Shown here: positions 1 through 8,772 of the stretch, piece by piece | Layout: every line of letters starts with the position of its first letter | How positions within the stretch are numbered: position 1 is the stretch's first letter | DNA from: UBA961 sp014191195 | Lineage (GTDB): Bacteria > Bacteroidota > Ignavibacteria > Kapaibacteriales > UBA961 | DNA: 64,000 bases | Reading direction: 5' to 3' | NCBI GenBank assembly: GCA_964204605.1 | Contig: OZ123195.1 | Location: 124,001 to 188,000 of the forward strand | Translations under genes and position numbers: made by a program | The notes under the pieces: generated by a model | What the model saw: the letters and a program-made list of their open reading frames with translations, nothing else | Told to the model about the DNA's origin: nothing | The model's database searches: none

Positions 1-1363
1 AATCAACAATAGATTGTCTAAGTTCTTCGCATTGCAACATATCTTCATAGTCATTATACACTTCCGAAAAAGCAGTTAATGTTAGTATTGCTGCCTCTTT
101 GGTAGATGTTTTATCAATTGCTTGGCCTAATTTTCTTAGTATTTTTAAATCTCCTTTACAAGCTTTAGATGCATAATAAAGTTGCTTGTCTATAGGTATA
201 GAGCCTAAAAATGAGCTTCTATACATAAGTGGATATGTATAAGATTCATCATTATGTAATGTACCATGTTGTTCTAATAAAGTTGGAATTGACTTTTGTA
301 GTCCATTTGCATTAGTGGGAGTATCAATATCTTGTAATAGAGTACTTTCAGAAAAAATGTCAATATTCTCAGTGTTATTGTTTTTGATCTGATCAATAAA
401 TGTATGCAAAGAAGGATGTGATTTGGTGATAAAGTTATGTCTTGAGATAAGGATTACCGTATTAGTTGATGCATCCATTGATTTGTGATATAAAGCTTCT
501 AATTCTATATCTTGTTTGGTGCTGTCTGCAAGTGTTTGAAATTCAGCTGTTTGATTAGATGATTGGGAAATGGAATGAGATTCATATTCAGAAATAATAC
601 TACTTATAATTTCCGCTAGGGAATCTGAATTATATTGTTTTATGCCTTTTGATCGATACAACTCTTCGATTTTACTTGCCAAGGGGAATAATTCTTTATC
701 TTCCAAGAACACAATTAAGGCTTCTGCTGGTATACACTTATCTGATTGACCGATATCTATGAAAAACTGAAAAAGTGGATCTAATAATTCGATGAATCCT
801 TGTGTTTGTAATAATCGAATATATTCATTATCAATATCTGTGATGATACTTTTGAAATCTTTTGCAGTAATCATATGTTCGGACAAATGCGATTCGCAGT
901 TGTTATCTGCCCATGTTTTAAAGCCTGCCTCCAGATATGTATAAACAGAACATGCCGAAAAACGCAATAAAATTTCATATACCGATTTTGTTGGTTCGCC
1001 TCTAAAAATAAAAGATCTTAAAGCAGTTCTTGGTCTGCACAGAAAATTGATATATGAATCTATACAGGAATCAATAAGATTTGCTTGATCTAAAGAATCA
1101 AATCTTGCTTGAACCTTGCAATAATTATCTAAGGTATGAAAATGTGTTAGTATATCTGGAATTGCCAAATCAAAGCGAGGATTATCTCTTCTTTTAACTT
1201 GTTCATAATAAATCCACCATTCTACTTCCGCATCGGCAAACTGTTTTACATGCTTTTTGATCGAATCATCTTGTAAGATATCTCTTAAATACACATAGTT
1301 GCCATTTTGAGGCATACTTGCTGCAATGATTTTTTTATATGATTCTAAAGCATTATTAAACAT
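1..1363 (-). CDS. Uncharacterised protein, 3' end beyond the window
   Basis: The minus frame is open for 454 codons from an ATG at 1363 to the window edge, so the C-terminus is missing. The N-terminus reads MFNNALESYKKIIAAS. I see no signal peptide, membrane segment or nucleotide-binding motif. The sequence is acidic, rich in Leu/Ser/Asp and predicted mostly helical, like a cytoplasmic helical-repeat or scaffold protein, but no family is recognisable. The next minus-strand genes upstream are a HAD phosphatase 13 bp away and a dehydrogenase homologue, so the three are probably cotranscribed. That it is a real gene is fairly sure, because a 1.36 kb open frame with normal composition is unlikely by chance in AT-rich DNA. 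Its function is unknown. Confidence 0.75.
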   Translation of the reverse strand, partial: MFNNALESYKKIIAASMPQNGNYVYLRDILQDDSIKKHVKQFADAEVEWWIYYEQVKRRDNPRFDLAIPDILTHFHTLDNYCKVQARFDSLDQANLIDSCIDSYINFLCRPRTALRSFIFRGEPTKSVYEILLRFSACSVYTYLEAGFKTWADNNCESHLSEHMITAKDFKSIITDIDNEYIRLLQTQGFIELLDPLFQFFIDIGQSDKCIPAEALIVFLEDKELFPLASKIEELYRSKGIKQYNSDSLAEIISSIISEYESHSISQSSNQTAEFQTLADSTKQDIELEALYHKSMDASTNTVILISRHNFITKSHPSLHTFIDQIKNNNTENIDIFSESTLLQDIDTPTNANGLQKSIPTLLEQHGTLHNDESYTYPLMYRSSFLGSIPIDKQLYYASKACKGDLKILRKLGQAIDKTSTKEAAILTLTAFSEVYNDYEDMLQCEELRQSIVD

Positions 1364-1376
1364 AGTTATACAGTAA

Positions 1377-2114
1377 TTATTCTTGTTCGAAAGCTTTTTG
1401 TCTATTTTTTTTTGCTATGTCTCTTTTTACTGGTTTTCTTTTTTTTAATACAGTAATGATATCAAAAAAGGTATGCCATGAATGATGGACTATTCCATTT
1501 TTATTACAAAATGCAGCTAATTTCCCTTTAGCAAATACCATATCTGCAAATGTAACAGGACATGTATCAGAAAGGCCATCTCCGATATAAATAATGAGCG
1601 CATCTGGATGAACAGATGATAATACAATATTTCTTTTACAGGATGCACAAAAACAAGTGCAGGCTTCATCAGCAAAAGGATAATGTGCCTTCCAATTTTG
1701 CGAAAGATTTAATCTAGATAGCGGTGATATGATATCATTAGCAAAAACATTGATTGAATTATTAGGTAAAATTCTCTGTAATATAGGGTCGATATAAGTT
1801 CTAAAGCCATCACTTACAATATGTAAATGCCATCCATAAGAATTGATTAATGATGCAAATTGAGGAAAATACATATCAGTTTCGCAAGCATCTGCAAAAT
1901 CAACTATAGCTTGCTGATCAATATTGTGTTGTAGTTTATGAACAACTTCATTATAGTAAGAAGTAACTGTAAAAAGTCCATCCATTAATTGAGAATGATA
2001 TGGTTCAAAAACAGAAAACTGTTTAAAGAATTCATCCCCAGAATCTTTTTTTGTAATAGTACCATCAAAATCACAAAATACATGAACTTTCAAATGCTCA
2101 TCTTGCATATACAA
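1377..2114 (-). CDS. MtnX-like HAD-IB family phosphatase
   Basis: A 245-residue cytoplasmic HAD hydrolase. Motif I is FCDFDGTIT near residues 13-21, with the nucleophile and acid/base aspartates. Motif II is the VSD around residue 100, and motif IV is GDGLSD near residue 178. Between them is a Cys-rich CTCFCASCK segment (about 151-159) resembling the cysteine cluster of MtnX, the 2-hydroxy-3-keto-5-methylthiopentenyl-1-phosphate phosphatase of methionine salvage. The fold and phosphatase activity are well supported; the substrate is not, since no other methionine-salvage gene is nearby. A basic KKRKPVKRD tail follows the catalytic domain. It ends 13 bp before the next gene and starts 2 bp after the dehydrogenase homologue stops, so an operon is likely. 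Translation could also start at the third codon. Confidence 0.8.
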   Translation of the reverse strand: MYMQDEHLKVHVFCDFDGTITKKDSGDEFFKQFSVFEPYHSQLMDGLFTVTSYYNEVVHKLQHNIDQQAIVDFADACETDMYFPQFASLINSYGWHLHIVSDGFRTYIDPILQRILPNNSINVFANDIISPLSRLNLSQNWKAHYPFADEACTCFCASCKRNIVLSSVHPDALIIYIGDGLSDTCPVTFADMVFAKGKLAAFCNKNGIVHHSWHTFFDIITVLKKRKPVKRDIAKKNRQKAFEQE

Positions 2115-2116
2115 TC

Positions 2117-2965
2117 CTATTTGTATCCCGAAGCATAGGAATAGAACCCTTTACCAGCACTTTTACCAATCCATTTGGCTCGACAATATTGTCTTAGTAT
2201 AATACATGGACGATATCTTTCCTGGCGATATTCACTATATAAAGAATCTAAAATAGCTAAGATGGTATCTAGTCCAATTAGATCTGCCCATTCTAATAAT
2301 CCTTTGGGATAATTAACACCATGTTTCATGGCTATATCGATATCTTGCGCAGTTGCAATTTTCTCTAGAAAAGCAAATGCTGCTTCATTGATAAGGGTGG
2401 CTAATACTCTTGGTAAAACCATCCCAACTCTATCTTCAACTATTTCGCAGGTATAATCAGCAGATGCAAAAAACATTTTAACTGCATCCAAACTTTGCTC
2501 GGATGCATTTAAGGCTTTGGCAATTTCCATTACAGATGCATCACCTGAATGGCTTGGCAGAAAAGCAAAACCTATTACTTGCCTACTATCCTGAAAATAA
2601 CTCATTATTTCTGTTGCTGTACAAGCTAAAGAAGAAGAGAGAATAATTGCTTGAGGAAATTCTTCCGATACTTCTAAAATCAGGGAAGCTTTATGATCTG
2701 CAGTAATAGCCTGACAATCAATGATAAAATCAGGAATAGAGGTAATATCCTGTACTCTAAATGCAATGTGTTCCGTTAAAGGAATCATATGAACAGGAAT
2801 AATAGGAGAATCACCGATAGAGAAAAGAGTAGGATCGTCAAAGGGGATATAAATAGTAAAAGGTATTGTCTTATCCCGAAGCCTTATAGCCATCTCAGCG
2901 GTAGATTTAGATCCGCCTATTAACAGAGCACTAGTTTTTTTATCTTGCAGAGAGTAAATTGCCAT
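2117..2965 (-). CDS. 3-hydroxyacyl-CoA dehydrogenase family protein with degenerate active site
   Basis: A 282-residue homologue of short 3-hydroxyacyl-CoA dehydrogenases (Hbd/PaaH type). The C-terminal helical domain is well preserved: RVGMVLPRVLATLINEA (179-195), HGVNYPKGLLEWAD (215-228) and the final GKGFYSY. The N-terminal Rossmann domain is not: the usual GxGxxG loop is GGSKST (17-22), the catalytic HFFNP motif is replaced by AFLPS near 134-138, and the partner glutamate region reads VMEIAK. NAD-dependent oxidation of hydroxyacyl-CoA is therefore doubtful. It may be a binding or structural paralogue or act on another substrate. It heads the minus-strand trio at the window start and is divergent from cdsA. 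Confidence 0.75.
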   Translation of the reverse strand: MAIYSLQDKKTSALLIGGSKSTAEMAIRLRDKTIPFTIYIPFDDPTLFSIGDSPIIPVHMIPLTEHIAFRVQDITSIPDFIIDCQAITADHKASLILEVSEEFPQAIILSSSLACTATEIMSYFQDSRQVIGFAFLPSHSGDASVMEIAKALNASEQSLDAVKMFFASADYTCEIVEDRVGMVLPRVLATLINEAAFAFLEKIATAQDIDIAMKHGVNYPKGLLEWADLIGLDTILAILDSLYSEYRQERYRPCIILRQYCRAKWIGKSAGKGFYSYASGYK

Positions 2966-3073
2966 GAGAAGCTAATAATAAAGTGTAGTAATTTCTAGTA
3001 AAATACGTTTATTTTAGGCCTTTGCCAAAAGTCAAATGAACCTTGTAGAATCAGTTAATGAATGTGATCTAGA

Positions 3074-3949
3074 ATGAATAATTTAAAAAAAAGAGTCATA
3101 GTTGGATTTATAGGCATTCCTTTGATTATCTGGTTGATTATTCATGGTGGTTTACTTTTTTATATCCCTTTTACACTAGTTACATTAATTGCTTTAACAG
3201 AATTATATGCTTTATATGCAGCAAAGGGATTTAGGCCAAATAAGAGTATCGGAATAATTATTGGTTTTTTTTGGATGCTTTGCACCGCATATTATGAATC
3301 TATACCGGCACATTTTTATATACTGCTTTTATCAATTGCAGTACTTGCCACATTAATATCTGAACTCATTATATCGTATAATAAACATGAATCAGTTCCT
3401 TCTGCTACTGTGGCAGCAACCTTAGGAGGAATTATATATGTACCAGTATTGATGTCATCATTATTTTTATTAAGAAATATTTCATCAGGTACATTCCCAC
3501 ATATAATGTCTTTTTTTGATTCAACAACTTTAGAACCAGGTGCTTTGATTGTTTTATTAGTATTTGTGGGAGTTTGGACAAGTGATTCATTTGCATATTT
3601 CGGGGGTATGCTTTTTGGAAAAACCCCTTTAATGCCTCATGTTAGCCCCAAGAAAACGGTAGAAGGTGCCATTATTGGCTTTATATGTTCGGTATTGTGC
3701 ATGATGACATTTTCTTTTTTTTTAATGCCAAAGTTTCCTCTTCACATCATGTTGATTGGCTGCTTATTATTAGCTATAGTAGCACCAATTGGTGATTTGG
3801 TAGAATCTTTATTAAAAAGGGATGCTCATATAAAGGATAGTTCAGGTATTTTGCCAGGCCATGGAGGATTATTTGACAGATTTGATAGCTTTATTTTTGC
3901 TGCCCCATTCTTTTATATTTTTCTTATTATTATGAATGCAATGCATTAA
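3074..3949 (+). CDS. cdsA: Phosphatidate cytidylyltransferase
   Basis: A 291-residue polytopic inner-membrane enzyme that makes CDP-diacylglycerol from CTP and phosphatidate, the branch point of phospholipid synthesis. Most of the protein is hydrophobic helices, about eight. The C-terminal family signature is clear: SPKKTVEG near residue 192, then LLKRDAHIKDSSGILPGHGG and FDRFDS near 245-272, carrying the conserved K-D, H-G-G and D-R-x-D residues. Length is normal for CdsA. The last codons overlap the stop of the convergent ABC permease by 4 bp, leaving no room for a separate terminator. Confidence 0.95.
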   Translation: MNNLKKRVIVGFIGIPLIIWLIIHGGLLFYIPFTLVTLIALTELYALYAAKGFRPNKSIGIIIGFFWMLCTAYYESIPAHFYILLLSIAVLATLISELIISYNKHESVPSATVAATLGGIIYVPVLMSSLFLLRNISSGTFPHIMSFFDSTTLEPGALIVLLVFVGVWTSDSFAYFGGMLFGKTPLMPHVSPKKTVEGAIIGFICSVLCMMTFSFFLMPKFPLHIMLIGCLLLAIVAPIGDLVESLLKRDAHIKDSSGILPGHGGLFDRFDSFIFAAPFFYIFLIIMNAMH

Positions 3950-4731
3950 CTGCTTGCCCCATCATATAAAGAAAGAGAGTACACAAAAAACCATCTAGAA
4001 AAAATCGCAAAAACACTTGTACTGATAATACATATTGACATAAGTTCTATGTCTGGTTCAGACCACAGCATTCTTGAAGGTACAGAAGCAATAATACTTA
4101 TAGGAAAAACTGTTAGAAATATTCTTTGAATTCTCTTACTGTACATTCCATCTGGTTTTGTAGCAATTTGATAAATAGTATGGAAAATATTCTGAATTCC
4201 AGAAGAATTAACGATGTGAAATGCACAAGACGCTACTATTGTTTCTAGACATAGCATAATGATAGATCCACATATGCACATAGTAAACCAACTTATCCAT
4301 TGAATAACAGATATATAGTTAGTTAGCATCGTAATGCCAGTAGAAAAAACGATAATACTCACTATAAAATTTAATATAGAAGCAATATTGGGGTAGCGAA
4401 AGAAAGCAAGAAAGAAGACAGATACAGGTTTTAACAGAAAAAAATCTAATTCACCAGTATTTATATATGTGGGAAATTTCCAAAAATTAGTGGCAACCAA
4501 CATCATATTGATTGAATCTACCATAAAAAGGGTGCCTAAAAACACATAAGCATGTGATTTGCTAAGACCTGCAAAACCAGGTGTATACAAGAACATTACT
4601 TCAAAAAAAAGAATCTGTATAGAATACCAAGCAATATCAATTAAAAAATAGAAGAAGAAATGTCCGCGAAATTCTAATTCTCTTGCAAGACAATTCTTAA
4701 AGAAGGCAATCCATAAGCGTATTATTTGCAT
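3946..4731 (-). CDS. ABC-2 family transporter permease
   Basis: A 261-residue integral membrane protein with about six hydrophobic segments. It matches the ABC-2 permease family that includes COG3694-type uncharacterised exporters. The stretch from FRGHFFFYFLIDIAWY to YINTGELDFFLLKP (about 22-97) is characteristic: these permeases have a long N-terminal helix pair and the conserved GELDxxLLKP turn. Substrate is unknown. No ATP-binding subunit or partner permease lies beside it here, so the ATPase must be encoded elsewhere. It lies 4 bp downstream of the exonuclease gene on the same strand, suggesting cotranscription, and overlaps cdsA convergently. Confidence 0.75.
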   Translation of the reverse strand: MQIIRLWIAFFKNCLARELEFRGHFFFYFLIDIAWYSIQILFFEVMFLYTPGFAGLSKSHAYVFLGTLFMVDSINMMLVATNFWKFPTYINTGELDFFLLKPVSVFFLAFFRYPNIASILNFIVSIIVFSTGITMLTNYISVIQWISWFTMCICGSIIMLCLETIVASCAFHIVNSSGIQNIFHTIYQIATKPDGMYSKRIQRIFLTVFPISIIASVPSRMLWSEPDIELMSICIISTSVFAIFSRWFFVYSLSLYDGASS

Positions 4732-4735
4732 GATT

Positions 4736-5485
4736 TTATCGAATATCTGGCATATAATCTTTCATGGCTACGTATAAATCCCAAGTTGCTTGTACATCTC
4801 TTAAGCAATATTCTGCAATGGTAGTATATGATTGATGAGCATAAAGTTTACCAACTTTTGAGCCGTCTACGCCATCTGCCTTTGGTGATTCTACGCCAAA
4901 TGCTTTTGCAGCAAAATCAAAATTGTATCTACGTGTAGCACCCGATTGCTGAGGACTAAAAAAACATAATTCATCTAGTAAATCAGTATGAGAATCTTTA
5001 TAGCTATATCTGGTGCCACTCATAAGATTATGCAAAGGTTTAACTTTTAATAAAGCTGACCTAAGCATAATAAATGGAGCATCAAAACCCCTTCCATTAA
5101 AAGTTATTAAATGAGGTTGAGGATAGCTTGTTAATATTTTCCAAAAGCCCTCAATTAATGTTTTTTCAGAACAAAAAACAGACTTAATTCCATTAGGAAG
5201 TTCAATTGTTTGCATATTCCCATCAGCAATAGATGGGTCTACCATAAAAGCACCGTTTTTTAATTCTACCCATAGATTCTCCTGCTTTTGCATGATCTTT
5301 ACACCTAGGCAAACAATTTGACCAGTTAATGGCGATAATGCCATTTCGTTAATTTTTTTTTCCTGTAATTCTTTGGTGTCTGCCCCACGAATAAGATATT
5401 CTTTTCGGGCTTCATCAAATGAATCAAAAGGTAATCCAATTGTTTCTATATCATAAGTGATATAAGTTTTTGTATAAGAACTCAT
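4736..5485 (-). CDS. Predicted 3'-5' exonuclease related to the PolB proofreading domain
   Basis: A 249-residue DnaQ-fold protein of the DNA_pol_B_exo2 family (COG3298). Acidic exonuclease motifs are visible: YDIETIG (Exo I, residues 10-16), FNGRGFDAPFI (Exo II, about 129-139) and YCLRDVQATWDLY near 226-238 (Exo III, with conserved Y and D). A DGSKVGKLY segment between them is typical of the family. Members are stand-alone exonucleases thought to act on DNA; the physiological role is not established. The gene is divergent from the penicillin-binding protein and shares an upstream motif with lpxH. Confidence 0.8.
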   Translation of the reverse strand: MSSYTKTYITYDIETIGLPFDSFDEARKEYLIRGADTKELQEKKINEMALSPLTGQIVCLGVKIMQKQENLWVELKNGAFMVDPSIADGNMQTIELPNGIKSVFCSEKTLIEGFWKILTSYPQPHLITFNGRGFDAPFIMLRSALLKVKPLHNLMSGTRYSYKDSHTDLLDELCFFSPQQSGATRRYNFDFAAKAFGVESPKADGVDGSKVGKLYAHQSYTTIAEYCLRDVQATWDLYVAMKDYMPDIR

Positions 5486-5494
5486 GCGATATCC

Positions 5495-5525
5495 ATGTAA
5501 AAAAGTTTATACTAATTTAGTGAAT
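5495..5525 (-). promoter_or_regulatory. Candidate promoter/operator motif shared with lpxH and cdaA
   Basis: Read on the minus strand, ATTCACTA (5518-5525) is followed after 15 nt by TTTTACAT (5495-5502), just upstream of the exonuclease start. The same two blocks occur upstream of lpxH (53722-53756, gap 19) and cdaA (26118-26148, gap 15). The first block also lies between guaB and sufU (TAGTGAAT, 10313-10320). The 12-mer TTTAGTGAATTA is identical at 5516-5527 and 53747-53758. A promoter or transcription-factor role is inferred from recurrence only. Confidence 0.35.
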
Positions 5526-5658
5526 TAAATAAGGTATATAAAGCTATATTAAAACCTGAAGAGTAAAACAGTTAAAAATGAGTGAGTTGTCGATATTCGA
5601 ATTCAAGAGAAAAGAGTATTTTTGAAATGCAGCATTATTCTATCCCAATTAATATATT

Positions 5659-7833
5659 ATGAGTCCTGCTAAAAAGAAAATTTCCAAGCAGAAAGAAGAT
5701 ATAAGCGATTCACAATCCCAATTATCAATGGAATTTGCGTTTTCACCGCAAAGAATCAGATTGATACTTATTTTTATTTGCTCTATATATTGTATTGCAG
5801 CAATTAGATTGTTTTATATTCAAATTATCAAGGGCGGTGAATATCAACAAAAAGCGAGACTACAATATGAGATTGTCGTTCAAATGATTCCACAAAGGGG
5901 ACAGATATTTGATAGGAATGGAAGAGTGATAGCAATGAGTGTAAACGGTTTTTCTTATGCATTAGATGCCAAAATGATAAAAAATAAAAAGGCAATTATT
6001 ACAGCATTTAATCAAGTAACCGGAGATACTACAGGATATTATGAAAGCTTAATAATGAATGCAAAATCCTCTTTTACTTATATAATTAGGGGCATGACTT
6101 CTAGACATAAAATTATTGACTCGATAAAAGATCCTGGCTTTATAAGATTATCAGAACCAAAAAGAAGATATGTATACGGCTCTGCAGGAGCCCAGGTAAT
6201 TGGATATGCTAATATAGATAATATTGGAGTGTCTGGAATAGAATTGCATCTTGACTCTTTATTGCAGGGTAAAAAAGATTCTGTAGCCATGAAAAGGGAC
6301 GCTGTGGGGAATTTATATCCAACTGTTGAAATGTCTGATAAACATATAGTGAAGGGAGATAATGTAGCTTTAACATTGGATATAGAATTACAAAGAATCG
6401 CGGAGTATGAATTGGCAGAAGGTATTATGGAGTCTCATGCCGAAGGTGGAACAGTTATCGCCATACATCCTGCAACTGGCGAAGTATTAGCTATGGCATC
6501 TTATCCAACTTTCGACCCCAATCATAATAATAATATACTCCCCGAAGCTATGCGCTTGCAGGGTATAACAGATATTTATGAGCCGGGTTCAACTTTTAAG
6601 CTCATTACTGCATGCGCCTTGATTGAAGAAGGAATCTTAAAACCGGACTCTAAAGTTAATGGAATGGGAGGTTCCTATCGTATTGGTAATTATGAGATAA
6701 AAGATTCGCATCCAATGTATAAAATGTCTTTTTCGGAAGCATTAGAACAATCTAGCAATATAGTATTTGCAAAAAATTCTGATAATCTATCTTCTGATAA
6801 ATTTTATAAATATGCTCGTGATTTTGGTTTCGGGATTTTTCTTGGTATCGATTTGCCTGGTGAGGTTTCTGGTATTTTAAAAAAGCCTTCTGCATTTGAT
6901 GCTTCTACAAAAAGATTTATGGCTTATGGTTATGAATTAGGTGCTACTGCATTGCAAGTAGTTAATGCATATGCCACAGTGGCAAATCGTGGCATAATGA
7001 TGAGGCCATATGTAATAAAATCGATTATTGATAATGATGGTGGAACTATCATGTATAATAAACCTCAAAGAATTCGATCTGTTATTTCTAACAAAACGTC
7101 TATGATAGTAAAAGATATGCTGTGTGGAGTTGTTGACAGGGGAACTGGACAAGAAGCAAAAATTGATGGTATTCGTATTGCAGGAAAAACAGGAACTGCC
7201 CAACAGTTAATTGATGGTAAATATTCTAAACAAGCATATACTGCCTCATTTGCTGGTTTTTTTCCTGCTGATAATCCTAAAATTGCAATGATAGTAATGT
7301 TGCACAGACCTAAAACAGATATTTATGGTGGCAAAACAGCTGCTCCAATATTTAGAAAGATTGCTCAAAAATGGATAACTGCGTCTAAATTACCCATTAA
7401 TGAAAATCTAACAGATCAAGAACTTATGCAAAGTAAATTAATTGATAGTGCATTGGTTCCTGACTTAAGAGGTATTTCAGTAAAAAAAGCCCGAGAAATG
7501 GTTCATTCTATTGGTTTGCGTTTACCCAGAAATGCAGAAGGAATCATTATAGAACAATATGTGCCTAAAGGGTTTTGGCTGAAAAAAGGGACAGATATTC
7601 CAATTAAAACTGGTGATGCTTCTAAGAAAAAAACTATTGTACTCTCTGATAATTCTCAAAAAAATAGTCCTAGTAATCCATTAAGGCCAAATGTTAAGGG
7701 TATGAGTGTTCGCAGGGCTATGTCTGTATTGCATGCGGCTGGCTATCAAGTCAGAGTAATTGGCCAAGGAAAAGTGATAGGGCAAGTATATAATAAGGCA
7801 GGCAAAAAAGAATGTATTTTAAGTTGTGAATAA
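5659..7833 (+). CDS. ftsI: Class B penicillin-binding protein (FtsI/SpoVD type) with PASTA domains
   Basis: A 724-residue peptidoglycan transpeptidase. After a short cytoplasmic tail there is one membrane anchor (about 35-55), a dimerisation domain beginning at PQRGQIFDRNGR (about 78-89), and a transpeptidase domain with all three active-site motifs: STFK (nucleophile Ser near 314), SSN near 371 and KTGTAQ near 513. Two PASTA domains follow (about 600-655 and 670-724), which in this class sense or bind peptidoglycan. The architecture fits septal cell-division PBP3/FtsI, although the usual dcw cluster genes (mraW, murE, ftsL) are not alongside. The stop abuts that of the convergent xer gene with no spacer. 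Confidence 0.9.
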   Translation: MSPAKKKISKQKEDISDSQSQLSMEFAFSPQRIRLILIFICSIYCIAAIRLFYIQIIKGGEYQQKARLQYEIVVQMIPQRGQIFDRNGRVIAMSVNGFSYALDAKMIKNKKAIITAFNQVTGDTTGYYESLIMNAKSSFTYIIRGMTSRHKIIDSIKDPGFIRLSEPKRRYVYGSAGAQVIGYANIDNIGVSGIELHLDSLLQGKKDSVAMKRDAVGNLYPTVEMSDKHIVKGDNVALTLDIELQRIAEYELAEGIMESHAEGGTVIAIHPATGEVLAMASYPTFDPNHNNNILPEAMRLQGITDIYEPGSTFKLITACALIEEGILKPDSKVNGMGGSYRIGNYEIKDSHPMYKMSFSEALEQSSNIVFAKNSDNLSSDKFYKYARDFGFGIFLGIDLPGEVSGILKKPSAFDASTKRFMAYGYELGATALQVVNAYATVANRGIMMRPYVIKSIIDNDGGTIMYNKPQRIRSVISNKTSMIVKDMLCGVVDRGTGQEAKIDGIRIAGKTGTAQQLIDGKYSKQAYTASFAGFFPADNPKIAMIVMLHRPKTDIYGGKTAAPIFRKIAQKWITASKLPINENLTDQELMQSKLIDSALVPDLRGISVKKAREMVHSIGLRLPRNAEGIIIEQYVPKGFWLKKGTDIPIKTGDASKKKTIVLSDNSQKNSPSNPLRPNVKGMSVRRAMSVLHAAGYQVRVIGQGKVIGQVYNKAGKKECILSCE

Positions 7834-8763
7834 TTAACCCCTTGGATGAAAAGTTCTATGAACTTCTCTAATAAACTCCCTGTCTAGATGAGTATAGATT
7901 TGAGTTGTGCTGATATCAGAATGACCAAGCATTTCTTGCAAAGCTCTTAAATCAGCACCTCCCTCTAGTAAATGTGTTGCAAAGGAATGTCTAAATGTAT
8001 GAGGATGTACATGTTTGTCAATTCCAGCCAAAGAAACTGAACAGGAAACAATATTCCATATGCTCATTCTTGATAATCCTCTTCCTTTTTGATTTAAAAA
8101 AAGAATATCATCAGTTGAAACACCAGATTTCATGAAATGAGGTCTGATGTCATGTTGATATCTCTGAATCCAACCTAATGCTGTTTCTCCAACAGGGACA
8201 ATTCTTTCTTTAGACCCTTTGCCAAAAACTCTTATCATTTCTTGAGGAAATAGAATATCTCTTTGTTTCACATTGCATAATTCAGAAACTCTTAAGCCTG
8301 ATGCATACAGTAATTCTAAAATCGCTTTGTCTCTCATTCCAGCTTTTGTTTCGATGTCTGGTTGATCTAAGATTAAAAATATTTCTTGAATAGACAAGGT
8401 ATCTGGCAATAACCGTTTTGATTTAGGTAATTCAGCTTTTTCTGTTATATCATGATCAATCACTTTATTTGAAAACAGAAAAGTAAAAAATCCACGAATT
8501 GACGATAGATTCCGGGATCGTGAGCTTAAGGCTAAACCAATTTCTTCTAATAGAGCTAAAAATTGGTTTAGGTGTTGAATGGTTATATCATTAAAAGAAG
8601 AGATATCTTTTTGCTGAGAAAATTCTGCAAATCTAGATATATCAAAAATATAGGCGTTCAATGTATTATCACTGACGCCTTTTTCGAAAGTCAAATATCT
8701 TTTATATGAAGTAATATCTTTAATCAGAGAATGCGCCAGCTTATTTTTTGTTTCGCTGCTCAT
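7834..8763 (-). CDS. xerD: Tyrosine recombinase XerC/XerD
   Basis: A 309-residue site-specific recombinase. It has an N-terminal SAM-like core-binding domain (about 12-100) and a catalytic domain with the full tyrosine-recombinase set: Arg in ASGLRVSEL, Lys in GKGSKER, HTFRHSFATHLLEGG (His and Arg), LGHSDISTTQIYTH (His and nucleophilic Tyr). Length and architecture match the chromosome-dimer resolvases XerC/XerD acting at dif, rather than phage integrases, which usually carry an extra arm-binding domain. No dif-like site or mobile gene was noticed beside it. It lies 9 bp downstream of guaB on the same strand and is probably cotranscribed. Confidence 0.9.
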   Translation of the reverse strand: MSSETKNKLAHSLIKDITSYKRYLTFEKGVSDNTLNAYIFDISRFAEFSQQKDISSFNDITIQHLNQFLALLEEIGLALSSRSRNLSSIRGFFTFLFSNKVIDHDITEKAELPKSKRLLPDTLSIQEIFLILDQPDIETKAGMRDKAILELLYASGLRVSELCNVKQRDILFPQEMIRVFGKGSKERIVPVGETALGWIQRYQHDIRPHFMKSGVSTDDILFLNQKGRGLSRMSIWNIVSCSVSLAGIDKHVHPHTFRHSFATHLLEGGADLRALQEMLGHSDISTTQIYTHLDREFIREVHRTFHPRG

Positions 8764-8772
8764 TCTGATCCT

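Noticed and set aside
7834..8763. Tyrosine recombinase as a prophage or island integrase
   Set aside because: Length and layout match XerC/XerD, the neighbours are core genes, and no attachment repeats or phage genes are present.
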